DNA of 64,000 nucleotides from positions 153,693,269 through 153,757,268 of the forward strand of contig CAXKWD010000007.1 of assembly GCA_964059195.1 (NCBI GenBank), read 5' to 3'. The position numbers and the translations under genes were made by a program. The notes below the pieces were generated by a model. It was not told where the DNA came from, did not search any database, and saw only the letters and a program-made list of their open reading frames with translations. Shown in pieces: positions 1 through 13,300 of this stretch (positions are counted from its first letter, which is position 1; the number at the start of each line of letters is the position of its first letter). The DNA comes from Ectobius pallidus (Eukaryota; Arthropoda; Insecta; Blattodea; Ectobiidae).

Positions 1-99
1 TATCCAGCAGCATGAATCTATTATGTCTGTTAAATTTTGTTCCAGTATTGTTTCCCGCCAGTGAAAAGCCAGTGAGCTATGGCATGAATAACATAATAA

Positions 100-260
100 C
101 ATTAATTATAATGGACACTTTTTAAACACTTGTAGCTCTACTTACGTCACAATTTTCGGACTAGTCTACCAACCGCCGATGATGGGGATGAAAATCTTCC
201 CCGAAACTAGTCCGAAAATTGTGACATAAGTAGAGCTACAAGTGTCCATTATAATTAATG
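100..260. mobile_element. Palindromic MITE
   Basis: Two arms of about 60 bases (100-165 and 206-260) are near-perfect inverted copies. The ends are CATTAATTATAATGGACACT and its reverse complement. The left arm carries a small extra insertion after position 118. The roughly 40-base centre is unpaired. There is no coding capacity. It lies in the SUV3 intron upstream of the first visible exon. Confidence 0.7.
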
Positions 261-329
261 AATCAATAGCTTTACTGTTTATACCACTTCTCCTGTTTTA
301 TATATTTATAACATAATAACAGTTATTAC

Positions 330-1167
330 TAGGGCCCGGATTTGAAGGTTTTAACCTATTTTTTCTCCAGCTTCCTAATTATAACATTTTAACGTAGTTT
401 TCCGTTTCATGCCCCTTGCTTCCGAATATAAGAATCTTATAGAATCTAAAAAGGGCTAAATCGGACTAAAGGGCCTAAAAGGGGCTAATGAGTTTTTTTT
501 TTCTGAAAAAACTGGGGGCTAAAGAGGACTTTTGCTGAAAAACTAGGGGCTAAAGAGGACTTTTGCAGAAAACACGATTTTTAAATAGATTTTCCAATTA
601 ATACAAATGAAAATAAATATGGGTATTTGAGCATAACAATGTAATGTCGCTTTGTTGCTTGTCTTTGTAACTCGAAAATGTGCTGCCTTGCTGTCGCAGA
701 AAATGAAACTTGAGCCGTCTGCAATACTTTGAAATCTGCAACTAATCCATAATATTCTAATATTCTCAACTAATCCATTGTCGTTTCAACTTTAAAATAA
801 CAAGTTGCCGACAAACGACAGAGAAGTATATTAAAGGAACAAATTTGTGACACTGCAGTCTACTTATTTTTGTAGATCGGAAGTGAATCGAGTGGTGTAT
901 TGAATAATTATATCATTAAAGAGTAAATATCTCAATTGATTATGCTATTTTTCGAGTGTCGATATAATGAATAGTTACTTGTTCATTTTGCAAAAAGGCT
1001 AGAATAACTGTGTCAAAATTATAACACAATTTTTGGGGTTAATATTAGTGTTCATTATATGTTTTATAAAGACTGCTAAAATAGTTTGTTAAAAGCCTGA
1101 AAAGGGATATTCCACGAAAATAAATGGCTAAAATACCTTTTATAAAAGCCTAAAAATCCGGGCCCTA
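330..1167. mobile_element. hAT-like non-autonomous element, TAGGG-type ends
   Basis: The termini TAGGGCCCGGATTT and AAATCCGGGCCCTA are inverted. The inner ends carry repeated ggctaaa/cctaaaa-like motifs, as in hAT subterminal regions. The flanking octamers gttattac and gtaatatc match at only 5 of 8 positions, so the target duplication is decayed. It is closely related in ends and length to the copy at 19469-20309. It has no transposase ORF and stops 82 bases upstream of a SUV3 exon. Confidence 0.65.
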
Positions 1168-1249
1168 GTAATATCCATCCATGTCTATAAATTGCTGTTG
1201 ATAAATCATTGATTGTCCTGTGCTTATTTCTATTGCATTTTGTTTGCAG

Positions 1250-1391
1250 GAGTATAAGGAGAGTTATTTTCTACTCCCTCATCAAGCCCACTGTAAATGA
1301 GAAAGGAGAGAAGGAAATGAACACCATCTCTGTGTCTCAAGCTCTGCAGATTGCTGGAAGAGCAGGGCGCTACGGCACTCAGTTCGAAAAG
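1250..1391 (+). CDS. SUPV3L1: SUV3 exon A: end of helicase core, motif VI
   Basis: The acceptor is a T-rich tract ending tttgcag at 1249, and the donor is gtatgt at 1392. The exon opens with the last base of a split codon, then reads [15 protein letters not shown] in frame. It contains [11 protein letters not shown], motif VI of SF2 helicases, whose arginines contact the NTP gamma-phosphate (family knowledge). It ends in phase 0 after a lysine codon. This is the most upstream exon in the window; a hAT-like element ends 82 bases before it. Confidence 0.94.
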
Positions 1392-4300
1392 GTATGTCTT
1401 GCAAATAACTCCTCCAGTTGTTGAAATGCAGCATAGACCCATCATCATCATCATCTACATTCAGTAATTAGGCATCAATAGTACCTAATCCAGCCTCAAA
1501 AGTTTGCTGTGCCCATCTTGTTTTTGGGTGATCTGGATCTTGCTTTCCTCATGCTTTTTTGCCTAGGATGATTTTAGTAGAGGATTTCACTGGGCATGTT
1601 TATCTAGTGAATAGCATGCTCTTTTTGTTAAATGTTTTCCCCGTATTTTTGTGAAAATGCCAAGAAGGAGTCTTACAAGTTCTGAAATTGACGAATTAAT
1701 TATGTAAAGTGATAGCGAAGTGTCAAAATTATCACTTAGCGATAGTAAGGGATATTTTTCCGAAATTGCTACCAGCAGGAATAGTGAGAGTGAGAGTGAC
1801 GTAAGTGGCATTGATGGCAATAGTTCGCCCAGCTGATTGGAAGTGAGTAATTTCGGTGCAGCAACATCATCTACTATTACAATATACAATATCCAGCAAG
1901 AACCAGTTCTGCTTTCTGATTTTGATCAATTGATCAATTGATTGATTTGAAGTGTACGCCTATGTAAACTTATAATGCGCTCACTGAGACTTGTGCCATT
2001 TCCGCATAAACATTACTTAATTACTTTGGCAATAGACAATTCCTGAGGAAGCTAAAGAAATATTATCTATTTTATGGAACCCAAGGGTTCATTGCCGCGT
2101 TACCTGAGCCCCCCATTCATCCCTATTGTGCTAACTCCATCCAATCATCCCTCACAAATCCTGCTTCCCTTAAATCTGTCGTAATATTGTCCTCCCACCT
2201 ATGTCTAGTTCTTCCAAGTGGTCTTTTCTCTTCGTGTTTCCCAGTCAATACTTTTGAGATATATGTCTTTCCTCCCCCATGCATGCAACATGTTCAGCCC
2301 ATTTCATCCTTCGTGATTTAATTACCCTTACTATATCCAGTGAAGAGTACAGGTCATGAAATGAAGCTTGTCGTTTGCATGATTTAAGTTACTTTAAATT
2401 TTTTCTTTTAATATACCTTCTACTCACAGTCATAAAACATCACCGCCCGCAAAGGGCTAATAAGTGCCATTATAGGCTTGTTGCATAACGTACTATTATA
2501 GTTATCTGTTGTGTTTCCCTATGAGCTGAATATCTGGATCTGGCTTCTGCCTGGCTGTGTAATTCATACAAAGACATGAAAATTGTTACAAAAGGTTTAC
2601 GTTAAATGTGGTCTCTTAGATTACAAAAGAATTTATTTTAGAACAATGTAGCCTAATCTACCTACATTCGCTGTTTAATACCTGAATGTTTGAACTTATC
2701 AACATGAAGTTTAAGTTGGAGAGTTTTGCAACACCTCTTTGCCTAAAACACGAAATGAATTTGAGTATATTACAAAAACTGATGTATGAAAAAATTTAAA
2801 GAACATAAATCTAAAAGTTTTTTAAATTAAATTAAAAGAAACAGGCATCTCTCTCCTGTTGTTAAACTCCCTTGCAATACTTCCCCATGCATCACCATTC
2901 TCTTTTATATTCAATCCATTTGTTTTTTACACTCAGTTATGGCCTTAAACTTTGTAACAAGCTAAATTAACATGAACTTTCAAATATAGTTGATATCTTG
3001 CTTTATCTTTTAGCCTCCATTTTTGTTGTTGCCGCTAAATAAAATAAAATAAACGCGTTAAAGTGATTTTCAGTCATTGCCTTCTAGAATGTTACAGTTC
3101 ATATTTCCTACAAGTGTTAAAATGGTATTAGGTAACCCTCTGCCGAAAAAGCGTGTTGAATCATGTGAGTCATAATGAAGAGTTAAAATTTCAGCCACAA
3201 GTTAACAAATCTAGGGAAGCTCTGTTAATGAAACTAGCAGTTTTCTAGACAAGCCATGAAGGACCTTGAGGTTCCCAGATTTTAGGTATTGGCACATGAA
3301 GGTGGTAAGGTTGTCTGCCTTATTCACAGACTGCCTTTACCTCCAGGATTGCTCCTGATACTCATTTCTCTTGAAGCTGAGTCAACCCAGGACCACAGTG
3401 CTACCAAGCATCAGAAAAATTAGGTTCAATTAAAAGACTTTTAAAAAAATTATTTCTAAGACATTGGATATAGTATATTGCGATACAAGTGCCGTAAGGC
3501 ACGTTTACGGGTCGAGGAAACAGATTGAAAACCCGAGGCACAGCCTCGAGACCCGTTTTCGAGACCCGTAAATGCCTTTGCGGCCCGTGTGTTGCATGCT
3601 ATTTTTTGCACGATGATTATTTATATCAATTTAATTATATTAATTGTGATATTACCTGAAAATATTATGTAAATACATTCTTGGAAATAGATGTTTATTT
3701 CAGAAAGTGATTCGCATGTGTTTGTTGTTATGGGAACCGAATATTTGTCCTGGGGGCCGTGCCCATAAAGGCTTGTATTATGAAGTGTATCGTAATGAAT
3801 TATGACGTAGCGCTTGGACCGTAAGTAATTTAACCTCATCATAACCGCCCTTAGCAACAAGACTGTGTGGGAATGTCAACTTACGATCCATGTAAACAAT
3901 GTTCGTAAGTACCACTTACTAGCTAAGGAGTGCAAAAAAGATTAAAGCACACAATGTTTGAACTCTTTCATAGAGTCTTCCTCAGGTGACACACCACACA
4001 GGACTGCTCATAAGGAAGATTAAAATTTTGTCATGGTAACTTGTTTGTCCACCATCGATTATAAAACATAGTTTCTAAAATATCTGTCTTTCCATTCCTT
4101 TTGGAATACCATATATAAGAAAGATAGAATATCATATATCATATATTAGAAAGATATTTTATAAACTATGTTTTTTAATCGATGGTGGACAAACGAGTTA
4201 CCATGACAAAATTTCAATCTTCTTTATGAGCCAGTGGCGATTATTCCATATAGGATGTGAGGATCATCCTAGACTTCATAATTCATCTACATAAATGTTT

Positions 4301-7300
4301 ACTAGCATTCATTGTCAAAATTAAAACAATAAAATGACAAAACAGCGTTATTGTAGAGCACTCGGGATGGAAGTTAGCGGTTCTGTTTTGAGCAGGTTGG
4401 TATTTGCGAGGATGTCCTCAGTGTTGGTGTTACGCAGTCCATGCCGTTGTTAGATCTCTGGGGCATGTGAAGGGGGAGGCGGGGAAGGGAAATGTTGTGA
4501 GAAGCCAGTTTCATATGGAGGAAGTTGAGGACGTCTTACAGTACAGTCCTTCCTCACGTTCGATGGCTTGTTTTCTAAGAGGGGAGTGATCATATTTTTA
4601 TTAATATTTATTTATTTCATTTCTTGGTATATATTATAGGCCTAGCTATTATTAAACTTTACAGTGCTGTTTATATTTCAATATAAGTATTCCTGGAGTA
4701 ATATCAAGTTTGATATCAACTATGAAAATTATAGCGGAATAGCTGATTTCCGTAAATGACAGTTTTCATACGTGGTTAAATATTTTCATATTTTAGGATA
4801 AAGCATTATTGTATTAAATTTACATCTCAGCCTTTATGTATTTTTTACGGCGACGCATATGTACGTCAATAGCAGTGAATGGGTTAATTCGCTCTCTCCA
4901 CACCATCCTACAAAACTAAAAAACCAGGAGTCGCCACTGTTATGAGCAGTCCAGTGTGGTGTGTCACCTGAGAAAAACTCTATGGAAGAGTCAAAAGTCA
5001 TGTGTTTATCCACTGTTTTAGAAATAATTTTTTAAAAATTTCTTTTAATTGTGTTTGACTCAGTGGAATTCAGGACCAATATGGATGTTTTATTTTATAG
5101 AAAAATGAGGCTAATTGAAATTCAAAATGATCTCACCAGAGATCTACCCGCGACCTTCTGGTTTGTAGCAGAGGCTCAACCAACTTCACCTTAGCATACC
5201 ATTCATTGCTCACTACAGTTAATACAGATTTTTATGTTCTTATTGAAGATATGATTGAAGTAAATATCAAGGCCGTTTGCATGAAGTAACGAGTTTTTAC
5301 TCTCTTACAGGGATATGTAACAACTTTCAAGGCAGAAGACTTGTTGACACTGAGGAATCTGTTGTCACAACAACCAGAACCCATAACGAAGGCAGGACTC
5401 CATCCCACTGCCGAGCAGATAGAGCTGTATGCTTATCATCTACCTAATTCCACCCTCTCGAACCTCATGGTATGTGCCTGTAGTCAGTGCTTAAATGAAC
5501 ACTTTTAATGTTAACTGTCATTTTTATACAATGGTACAACCAGGATGTAAGTTCTAAGAACCAAAACCTTTAGATTATGTAGGGTTACCAGAAGGTTATG
5601 GATGGAAAAGAGGACATATGAGACTAAGGACAAAAGCAGGACACATTGTGGAATACATTTTTCTGGCAGTCATAATTTAATGCATCTTGAGTCTTTATGT
5701 ATATTATTGTCCATGCTGCTAGCTTGAGATATCTGATCTAATTTCATTGAATAAGAATTTGTCGGTTTTAGATATTCATAAAATTGAGCGCATTTTAGAT
5801 CTTTCAAACTGAACTTCACACCAAGTACTCCACGGTAAGCAAACAGAGATGTATGTCCCAGCTTTGCCAACTAAATACTCGGATTAATCAGAACGGCCCT
5901 TTTTGAAGTATTTGTATCTTATCTCCAACTTAGCAGTAAACTTGCATTTTCTTTTCCCCAATTATAAACTAAGCACTTAAAATAAAACCTACAGCATAAT
6001 ACTCTAACAAACAGTAACGTCTTGATCATTACTACCAACAGCAGATTCTAGATTCGAAATTTCCTCCCGAGAGTGTTTAAAAAAGTAATTATAATACTGT
6101 TAATTATAAAAGTGAAATGTATACAGGTAGGGGCAGAGGCGGATCCAGAGAGACATTTTGCGGGGGGAACCAAAGTAGAGAGGGAAGTTTTTACTCATAA
6201 AAATTAATTATTCCCAGTAGACATTTGAAATCAAAATGAACATTTCAGCATTTTATTGCAAATATATTTCAAAATAATGAATGTCATTGTTTTAATTTAA
6301 GTATTTGGGTTATGTTGTCTTTACAAAATTTATTAGAAAGCTGACCGTTGGAATAATCTGCGCTTAATGTTACAAATTTTGGGGGAGGAAATTTCCCCCA
6401 TTTCCTCCCCCGTGGATCCGCCCCTGGGTAGGGGAAAAAAAAGTGGACCTCCTAAAATATCTAAGTTGCCGATATGAGCCACTGCGCATGCCTAGAACCC
6501 GCTGGCTCATATCGGCAACTTAGATATTTTAGGTTCGTTTTTTTTCCCAACCTGTACACAAGTGTGCAAAGAAATTAAGATTTCTGTAGAAATTAGTAGA
6601 AGAAACATATGTTAGTAAAAATCTGGAAACAAAAGCTTCCTTTTTCAGTTATTAAAAAAATAATTGCTTATTATACAAAAATATGGACATAAGTTATTGC
6701 AGGTTTCGAAGAAATAAAATTTGACATCAGGACAACCTTCAAATATACGAACATGTCCTGTTAAATACCTAAGATTATGTAGTATTCATGTAACATTTTG
6801 TTTCTGTTTTAGGATATTTTTGTCACACTTTCAACGGTGGATGATTCCTTATATTTTATGTGCAATATTGAGGACTTCAAGTTCCTGGCAGACATGATTC
6901 AGCACGTTCCTCTCCCTCTTCGGGCCAGATATGTCTTCTGTTGTGCTCCAATCAACAGGAAATTGCCATTTGTCTGCACCATGTTCCTCAAAGTAAGTCT
7001 TATAGTACATTGCTCTCATTTTACAAAGAAACCATGCATCATTCTGCCGCCAGCTGACTCTCCCAACTGGGAATTCACTGCTACAAAACATCCCAGCAGT
7101 TAAATTCTTCTGAGAACTGTAGTAGAATGTGTGTGTAACTGTTGCTTGTGTATTGGAAAGAGAAATGTGTTGGAGCTGCCTTTGGGCAACTCTAGTTCCT
7201 TTCCTTGCTCTTTTGGAATCCTTCGAACCCCTCCAAGTACCTTTAATTGTTCTTTTTCAGAGCTTTCAGTTCCAAATTTGTATCCTTTATGGTCAACAAC

Positions 7301-10300
7301 ATTTCCATGTCTGCTTAGATGTAATGTACGAGGGTGAATCAAATGAAAACTGCAATTAATTTATTTCCACTATTTTACTGCAGGAAGAATGTTTGCTTGT
7401 ACATTATTTTTCTACATAGTCTCCTCCCAGTTCAATGCACTTATGCCAACAGATAGGAAGTGCTTTGATACTGCATGAGAAAAATCATTCTGGTTGATGC
7501 TGTAGCCACTCATGCACCGCCGATTGGACGTCTTCATCAGACTTGAACTTCTGCCCTCCAAGGAGCTCCTTTAATGGACTAAAGATGTGGAAATCTGATG
7601 GTGCCAAACCTGGCAAGTATGGCAGATGCGGGAGGCACTTGAAGCATATGTCATCGATGGTTTTCATGGTTACACGAGCAGCATGAGGACGGGCGTTGTG
7701 TTGAAGCAAAACACCTGCTCTCAGCAACCCCCTTCGCTCTGTACCATCAGATTTCCAAATCTTTGGTCTGTTAAAGCACCTCCTTGGAGGGCAGAAGTTC
7801 AAATCTGATGAAGATGTCCAATCGATGGTGCAGGATGGCTACAACAAAAATAATTTTCTCATGCAGTATCGAAGCTCTTCCTATCCAATGGCGTAAGTGC
7901 ATTGAACTGAGAGGGGACTATGTAGAAAAATAATGTACAAGCAAAAATTCTTCCTGCAGTAAAATAGTGGAAAAAAATTAATTGCCGTTTTCACTTGATT
8001 CTCCCTCGTACCGTAACTTTATGGACATACTTTAAATGTTAGTGAGGATTTTAGTTAGAATATATATATTTTTTTATATGGTAATTGACAAATTAAAATC
8101 ACATTAAAAATTTACATTCGTGTTCATTTTCTGATGGTTTAGACATGTTGTGACAATTATTTAATTTTCAGTTTGCTCGTCAATACAGCAAAAACGAAGC
8201 ACTGACTCTAGATTGGCTTTGTCGCAACATTGGATGGCCGTTTGCACCCCCAAGAACTATTCTTGATCTCGTGCATCTTGAAGCTGTGTTTGATGTTCTA
8301 GATCTTTACCTGTGGTTAAGGTAAGTCAGATTTGTCTCAAGAGTATTTACTGATTTTCTGTAGTGACGTGCACAGATCTGCTTTTGCTGGCTGCTTTCGC
8401 TTGCTCAAGGTGCTCTCTGTAGAAGGTGTTTTCACAGCAATGTACCTGCCAATTTAAGAGTTTAAAATGGACATCATAAAGATATATTATAGTAATTAAT
8501 CTTCTGCAGAATGGACATTCTAGAATAAACCCAAAGCCTTTGGGAGACTCATCCAGTCATGCGACGAATGAAATTTCATTCGTCACATATGGCATCATCT
8601 TCAATCTTACATCGTAAACAGCTGTTACCGTTGAGCTTCACATGTGAATCTGTGTCATTTAAAATATCTGTTGCATGTGACCTATCTGTTGAATGCAGTG
8701 TGGACTACAGAATGCATACCTTAAGGGGGGCATACAACTTTCGGTGAAATTCATAGGCGTGAAATAGGTGAATTTCATTTTTTTCCCACAGCAATGAATT
8801 GGTTTACAATCTTGCAATCTGACATACTCTTAATTGACTAATTCTACAACTGCATGCTATTTTCAGAATTAAACTGTTACAGTTATGAGTGATTATCATA
8901 ATTACAAATAGCAGTCACTTTTCATGCACTAAAATGCCGTTTCCATGATAATTTTCACAAATGGAAATATTTTTTAGTAAATCTTTATTCTATCTATTTG
9001 TAAACATCGTGTGAACATCATCATCTACAATCATTGGAATATCTACAGTATAAGTATTTTTAAAAAATCAATTTAAAAAATTGTTTTTCATTAAAACATA
9101 TGTATGTATATGTGTGTGTGTTTATATTTAAAAAATAAACTATTAATGTTAAATGAATGATTATAGATAGTGTTGTTCATATGATATTAAAAAATACACA
9201 GAAAAATAATCACTCAGAAATATTGATATTTGCAGAAGTTATCAAGGAAACTGCATTTCAGGGCATGAAACGAGAAGGCTGCCATTTTGAAATGATAATT
9301 ACCTGTAACTGTAACAGTTTAATTAATTTTGAAAATAATATACAATTGTAGAAGTAGTCAATAAAGAGTATGTCAGATTGCAAGATTGTGGAGCAATTCA
9401 TTGCTGAGGAATAAAATGATGAAATTCACCTATTTATCACCTATGAATTTCACCTAAAGCTATATGTCCCCCTTAATACCTCAAGATATTTGTAGACTTG
9501 TATATTTAGATATGTCGACTGCGGTGCTCTAGAGGTAGCGTGCCCACCTCTAGATCCGAAGGTCGTGGGATCAAACCCAGCCGCAGTCGATGGGGTTTTC
9601 AGGATGTAAAAAATCCTGGGCACGGAGTCCTCCGGGAGGGACTTTAAGCTGGGGGACCCATGTCGTAGATTTACAGCACATTAAAGAAATCCAAACCTAA
9701 ATTAGAGCCTCTGGACAAAATTTCTCGGCCCTTTCACGTCCAATTAATACCTTAGTTTACGGAGGGGGGTTAAGGGGCGATGGGCTTACCACCTGTCCCT
9801 CTGCCCTCTCTAGGAAAATAAGCGTAACAAAATTCACATCGGTAAACAGAAACCTCCACTTGGAGGTCCTTCGCCCCAACATGGGGGCATAGGATTCGAG
9901 AGAGATATTTAGATATAAACACAGCCTTATGGTAAGCCATATGTTACAGAAGTTGCCTATTGGAGAGAGAAAACATTAATTACCTTCAATTTATTTTATA
10001 AGGTTTGTATTTTAGAATCTTGTTATTTGCAGTTATCGGTTCATGGACTTATTCCCGGCTGCCAGTTTGGTGAGAGACATGCAGACTGAACTGGACTCTA
10101 TGATACAACAAGGAGTTTTCCAGCTTACTCGACTCCTCAAGAACTCTGAAACAGGCATCAGCAGCGGAACAACAGCCGCCATAGATGAAGATGAGTTCAC
10201 CATCAACAGACAAAAGCAGTCTTATCTGCGAGGTAAACTATGTGCGTTTTGAATCATTTCTTAATTATTTCACATAATAAGAGCAGTAATATACAGTTCT

Positions 10301-13300
10301 TTTCTAGTTGAAGTGGATGAAGTGGTGACATGGTCCAAAGGCCTAGGTTCAATCCTGCTTCCTCCTTGAATTTTTCTGAGGTAGGAAGGTCTGGAACGAG
10401 GTGTACTCAGCCTTGTGATACAAACTGATGAGCCAATTGATAAAAAAGTAGTGGATCCATTCACGGAAACAATTATTTACAGCCATGACTGATGGCATAC
10501 TGATCATATGCCCCCAATCTTGCCATCTGCCTATGGTTATTAATATAAACAATAAATTATATACATAAATCAGTGGATTTTCCTCATTTTGTGCAAACTC
10601 CTATTTAAAGAGAAAGAATTCAGTCCCCTTGAGTTTAAATGAAAAGAGTATCAGTGGAAAGATATAGTGAAACTACATATTGAAATCATCATTATCATTA
10701 TCATCAATATTATTATTATTATTATTATTATGATTATTATTATAATTATAATCATCATCAACAATGCTTTTTCTCTGGGGGTAAGCATACCCCTTAAAGA
10801 TTTTTCCAGTTTCATGTAGGAGAAAATCATTAATTTCCACAATTTTGAAATCTGCAGACTTTGTGTCCTAGATAATCTAAATATTCAGTATCAAACTTTG
10901 TTGTCTAGTACTGTAACGTGTACTCCTCACATTTAAAATGTTCAGTCCAGTTTTAATGTATTTCCATAGCAAATAAATGTAGAAATTTATGACTTATTGC
11001 AGAAACTATGGCTTACAGTGAGTTATAAAATATTTAATTAAACCAAGGGGTACGAATATTTACTGAATCCTCTCTACAGCAGTGAGGAGGCTGTTGAAGT
11101 CTGGGCACCCAAAGAAAAACGGTCGTAGGTACCACTCGTTTAGCAGTCTTCTGTACTGTAAGTAGGTTCACGTAAATAGTTGTGCCTCTTTTTGTAATTT
11201 TGTGTGATATTGTGCCTGTTTGCAAATATTAACACATCTAATAAATTAGAAAGTTTATTAACAACCACATCAGTAGATTTTGCAATCAGTAGTCATGGAT
11301 CGAAATTCCTATTTTTAGTTCCCAAGCTTTTTTGTGTTTGTTTTTAATTTTTAGGACTCGTACAAAAGGTTATAAGATATTTGAATGAATCCAGGGACAT
11401 TATGATATTTAAATTAGTCTGAAGTTTAATAAGGCATTGACTGACTGACTGACTCTGTCGGGGTGAAAGGCCTCCAATTGGAGGTTTCTGATACCTATGT
11501 GAATTTTGTTACGGTTATTTTCTGAGGAGGGCAGAGCCCATCGCCTCACAACCCCCCAGTAAAGTAAAGTATTACTTGGACGTGAAAGGCCGGGAAATTT
11601 TGTCCAGAGGCTCTAATTTAGTCTTGGAGTTCTTTAACATGGATGCCTTAAATCTACGACACGGGCCCCCCAGCTTCCCTCCCAGAGGACTCTGTGCCTG
11701 GATTTTTACATTCGGAAAAATCCAATTTTTACATTCGGAAAAATCCATCGACCGTGGCCGGGTTTGATCCCGCAACTTGCGAATCTAGAGGTGGGCACGA
11801 TACCCCTGGACCACCGTTGGCCGAAAATATGGCATTAATATCTCTTTATTATGGGCCTAGTCAAATTAAACCATTACAAAAGCTATTTTGAAAATAATTT
11901 CTTTTGACAGGAATAGACAGCTTAATTCCATTCCACTTTCTACGATATGTAGTACTGGTAGCTTGTCTTTAATACCGTATACAAATCAAATAATTAATAT
12001 TGAAGTCAACTCTTCCGGGCTTATGGGCTGTGGTCAATCAGTTTTGTTGACTGAAGTTTCGTCGCAAGCTGCATTGGGCATCTTGAGAGCATGTCTATGG
12101 CTGTTGGGTGTTAACTGTTGCTGCTTTCCCCTTAAGACTGATAGTTATTTTGTCCTCTGCGCACTGATTGGTTGGCGTTCCACCATGGGATGTTGTTCAT
12201 TTTTCTGATTGGTCTGTATGTATCTCATAAAACTGTTTGAGTTTTTCATTTTTCCATTTTGTTTTTGTTATAGCCAGAAACAATGTTTTGTGTACTTTTT
12301 GTGTACTTCAATAGACGCCGGCCGTGAAAGCATAAGTATTTATATTAAATAATTAATAGGCTTATTGGACACATTTTTATTACAAATCTGGACAGATATG
12401 TGACTATATCTTCCAGTTTCTCTTCAGAAAATTAGTGTTTATTAATCAGTGTTTTTTGGTATTTTGACATTAATGTGAGGAATCAACAATCCACTTCAGT
12501 TCGTGTTTGTATAGTACAAAGCGTTCCTTGGAATTCCTTTCAGGACTAGGCGGCATGCGCTTCCTGCGTTAGTGCTCTCATTTGCCGGTGAATGGTGTCT
12601 GCTACAGTCAGATATTAAAAATAGTTTTCATATTGTTTAATAACCTTGACTGGAGAAGGCGTTAAAAATTATGTCCATCTAGTGAAACACATTTGTGACA
12701 TCTCTGATAGAAATTGGCATTTACACGTGCAAGTTTGTCTACTGTAATTCTCCCGATTCTCACACAATAGTCCTTTAATTTACGGATTGTGTGCAGATTG
12801 TCTTTGTATAACTTTTATCTTTTAAGTTTCCCCGTTAATAGAAATCACAGGCTGACAAATCGGGCCTCTAGTAATACCCTGTCCTTGAATATTTCCTTTA
12901 TGAAATACGATTCGACTGCATGGGCAGTTCCTGAATCCTGCTGAAGATAAGCACTCTAGCACTTGATATCCGTTAACTCTTAAAAAAATGGGTTAAGTAC
13001 CAGAATTTGTGTTCTGTATCTCTCAGCATTGATTTTTCTGTGCCTTCCCTCCCGCAGCGTGCTGAGCAACTAAGCTGTAGGCCTATCCATACGCTTTTGA
13101 GCATCAAGGCCATATCAGGAGTTCAGGTTCTGAGTGTGAACCAGTAGTCATGCAACTATTGATGTGGAATTGTTTTCTATTGTGAGTTCTTATGGAGTCA
13201 AGAATTTCAACTGATTTTTCAATGTTCTATTTACTCCTCTCCAAAAATCCATTTCTGTTGCTAATAATTTTTTTTCCTCTCTCTCTCTCTCTTTTAATTG

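Larger units (their letters stand above)
5580..6771. mobile_element. hAT-like element filling a SUV3 intron, TSD AGATTATG
   Basis: A perfect 8-bp duplication, AGATTATG, sits at 5572-5579 and 6772-6779. The ends TAGGGTTACCAGAAGG and (reverse complement) TAGGTATTTAACAGGACATG are only loosely inverted. Single ends of the same TAGGGTnnnCAGA type occur near 40359 and 57544. It contains a palindromic MITE (6124-6554), which in turn contains another hAT (6134-6426). The minus-strand 66-codon ORF at 5670 shows no known motif. It ends 41 bases before a SUV3 exon. Confidence 0.6.

Noticed and set aside
4404..4589. 61-codon ORF
   Set aside because: Lies inside a non-autonomous hAT-like element, with no start context or known motif.
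7100..7359. Several overlapping ORFs of 68-80 codons on both strands just after SUV3 exon C
   Set aside because: They begin in the intron after a clear gtaagt donor and have no family resemblance; shadows of a T/G-rich stretch and of the mariner end.
11888..12208. 106-codon ORF with hydrophobic runs; the sequence also has a ttcgtcgcaagctgcattgg followed by gcatcttgag stretch recalling Penelope-like element ends
   Set aside because: No protein motif, and the Penelope resemblance is only a short word with no RT domain or ribozyme core (no CTGATGA/GAAA pair) nearby.
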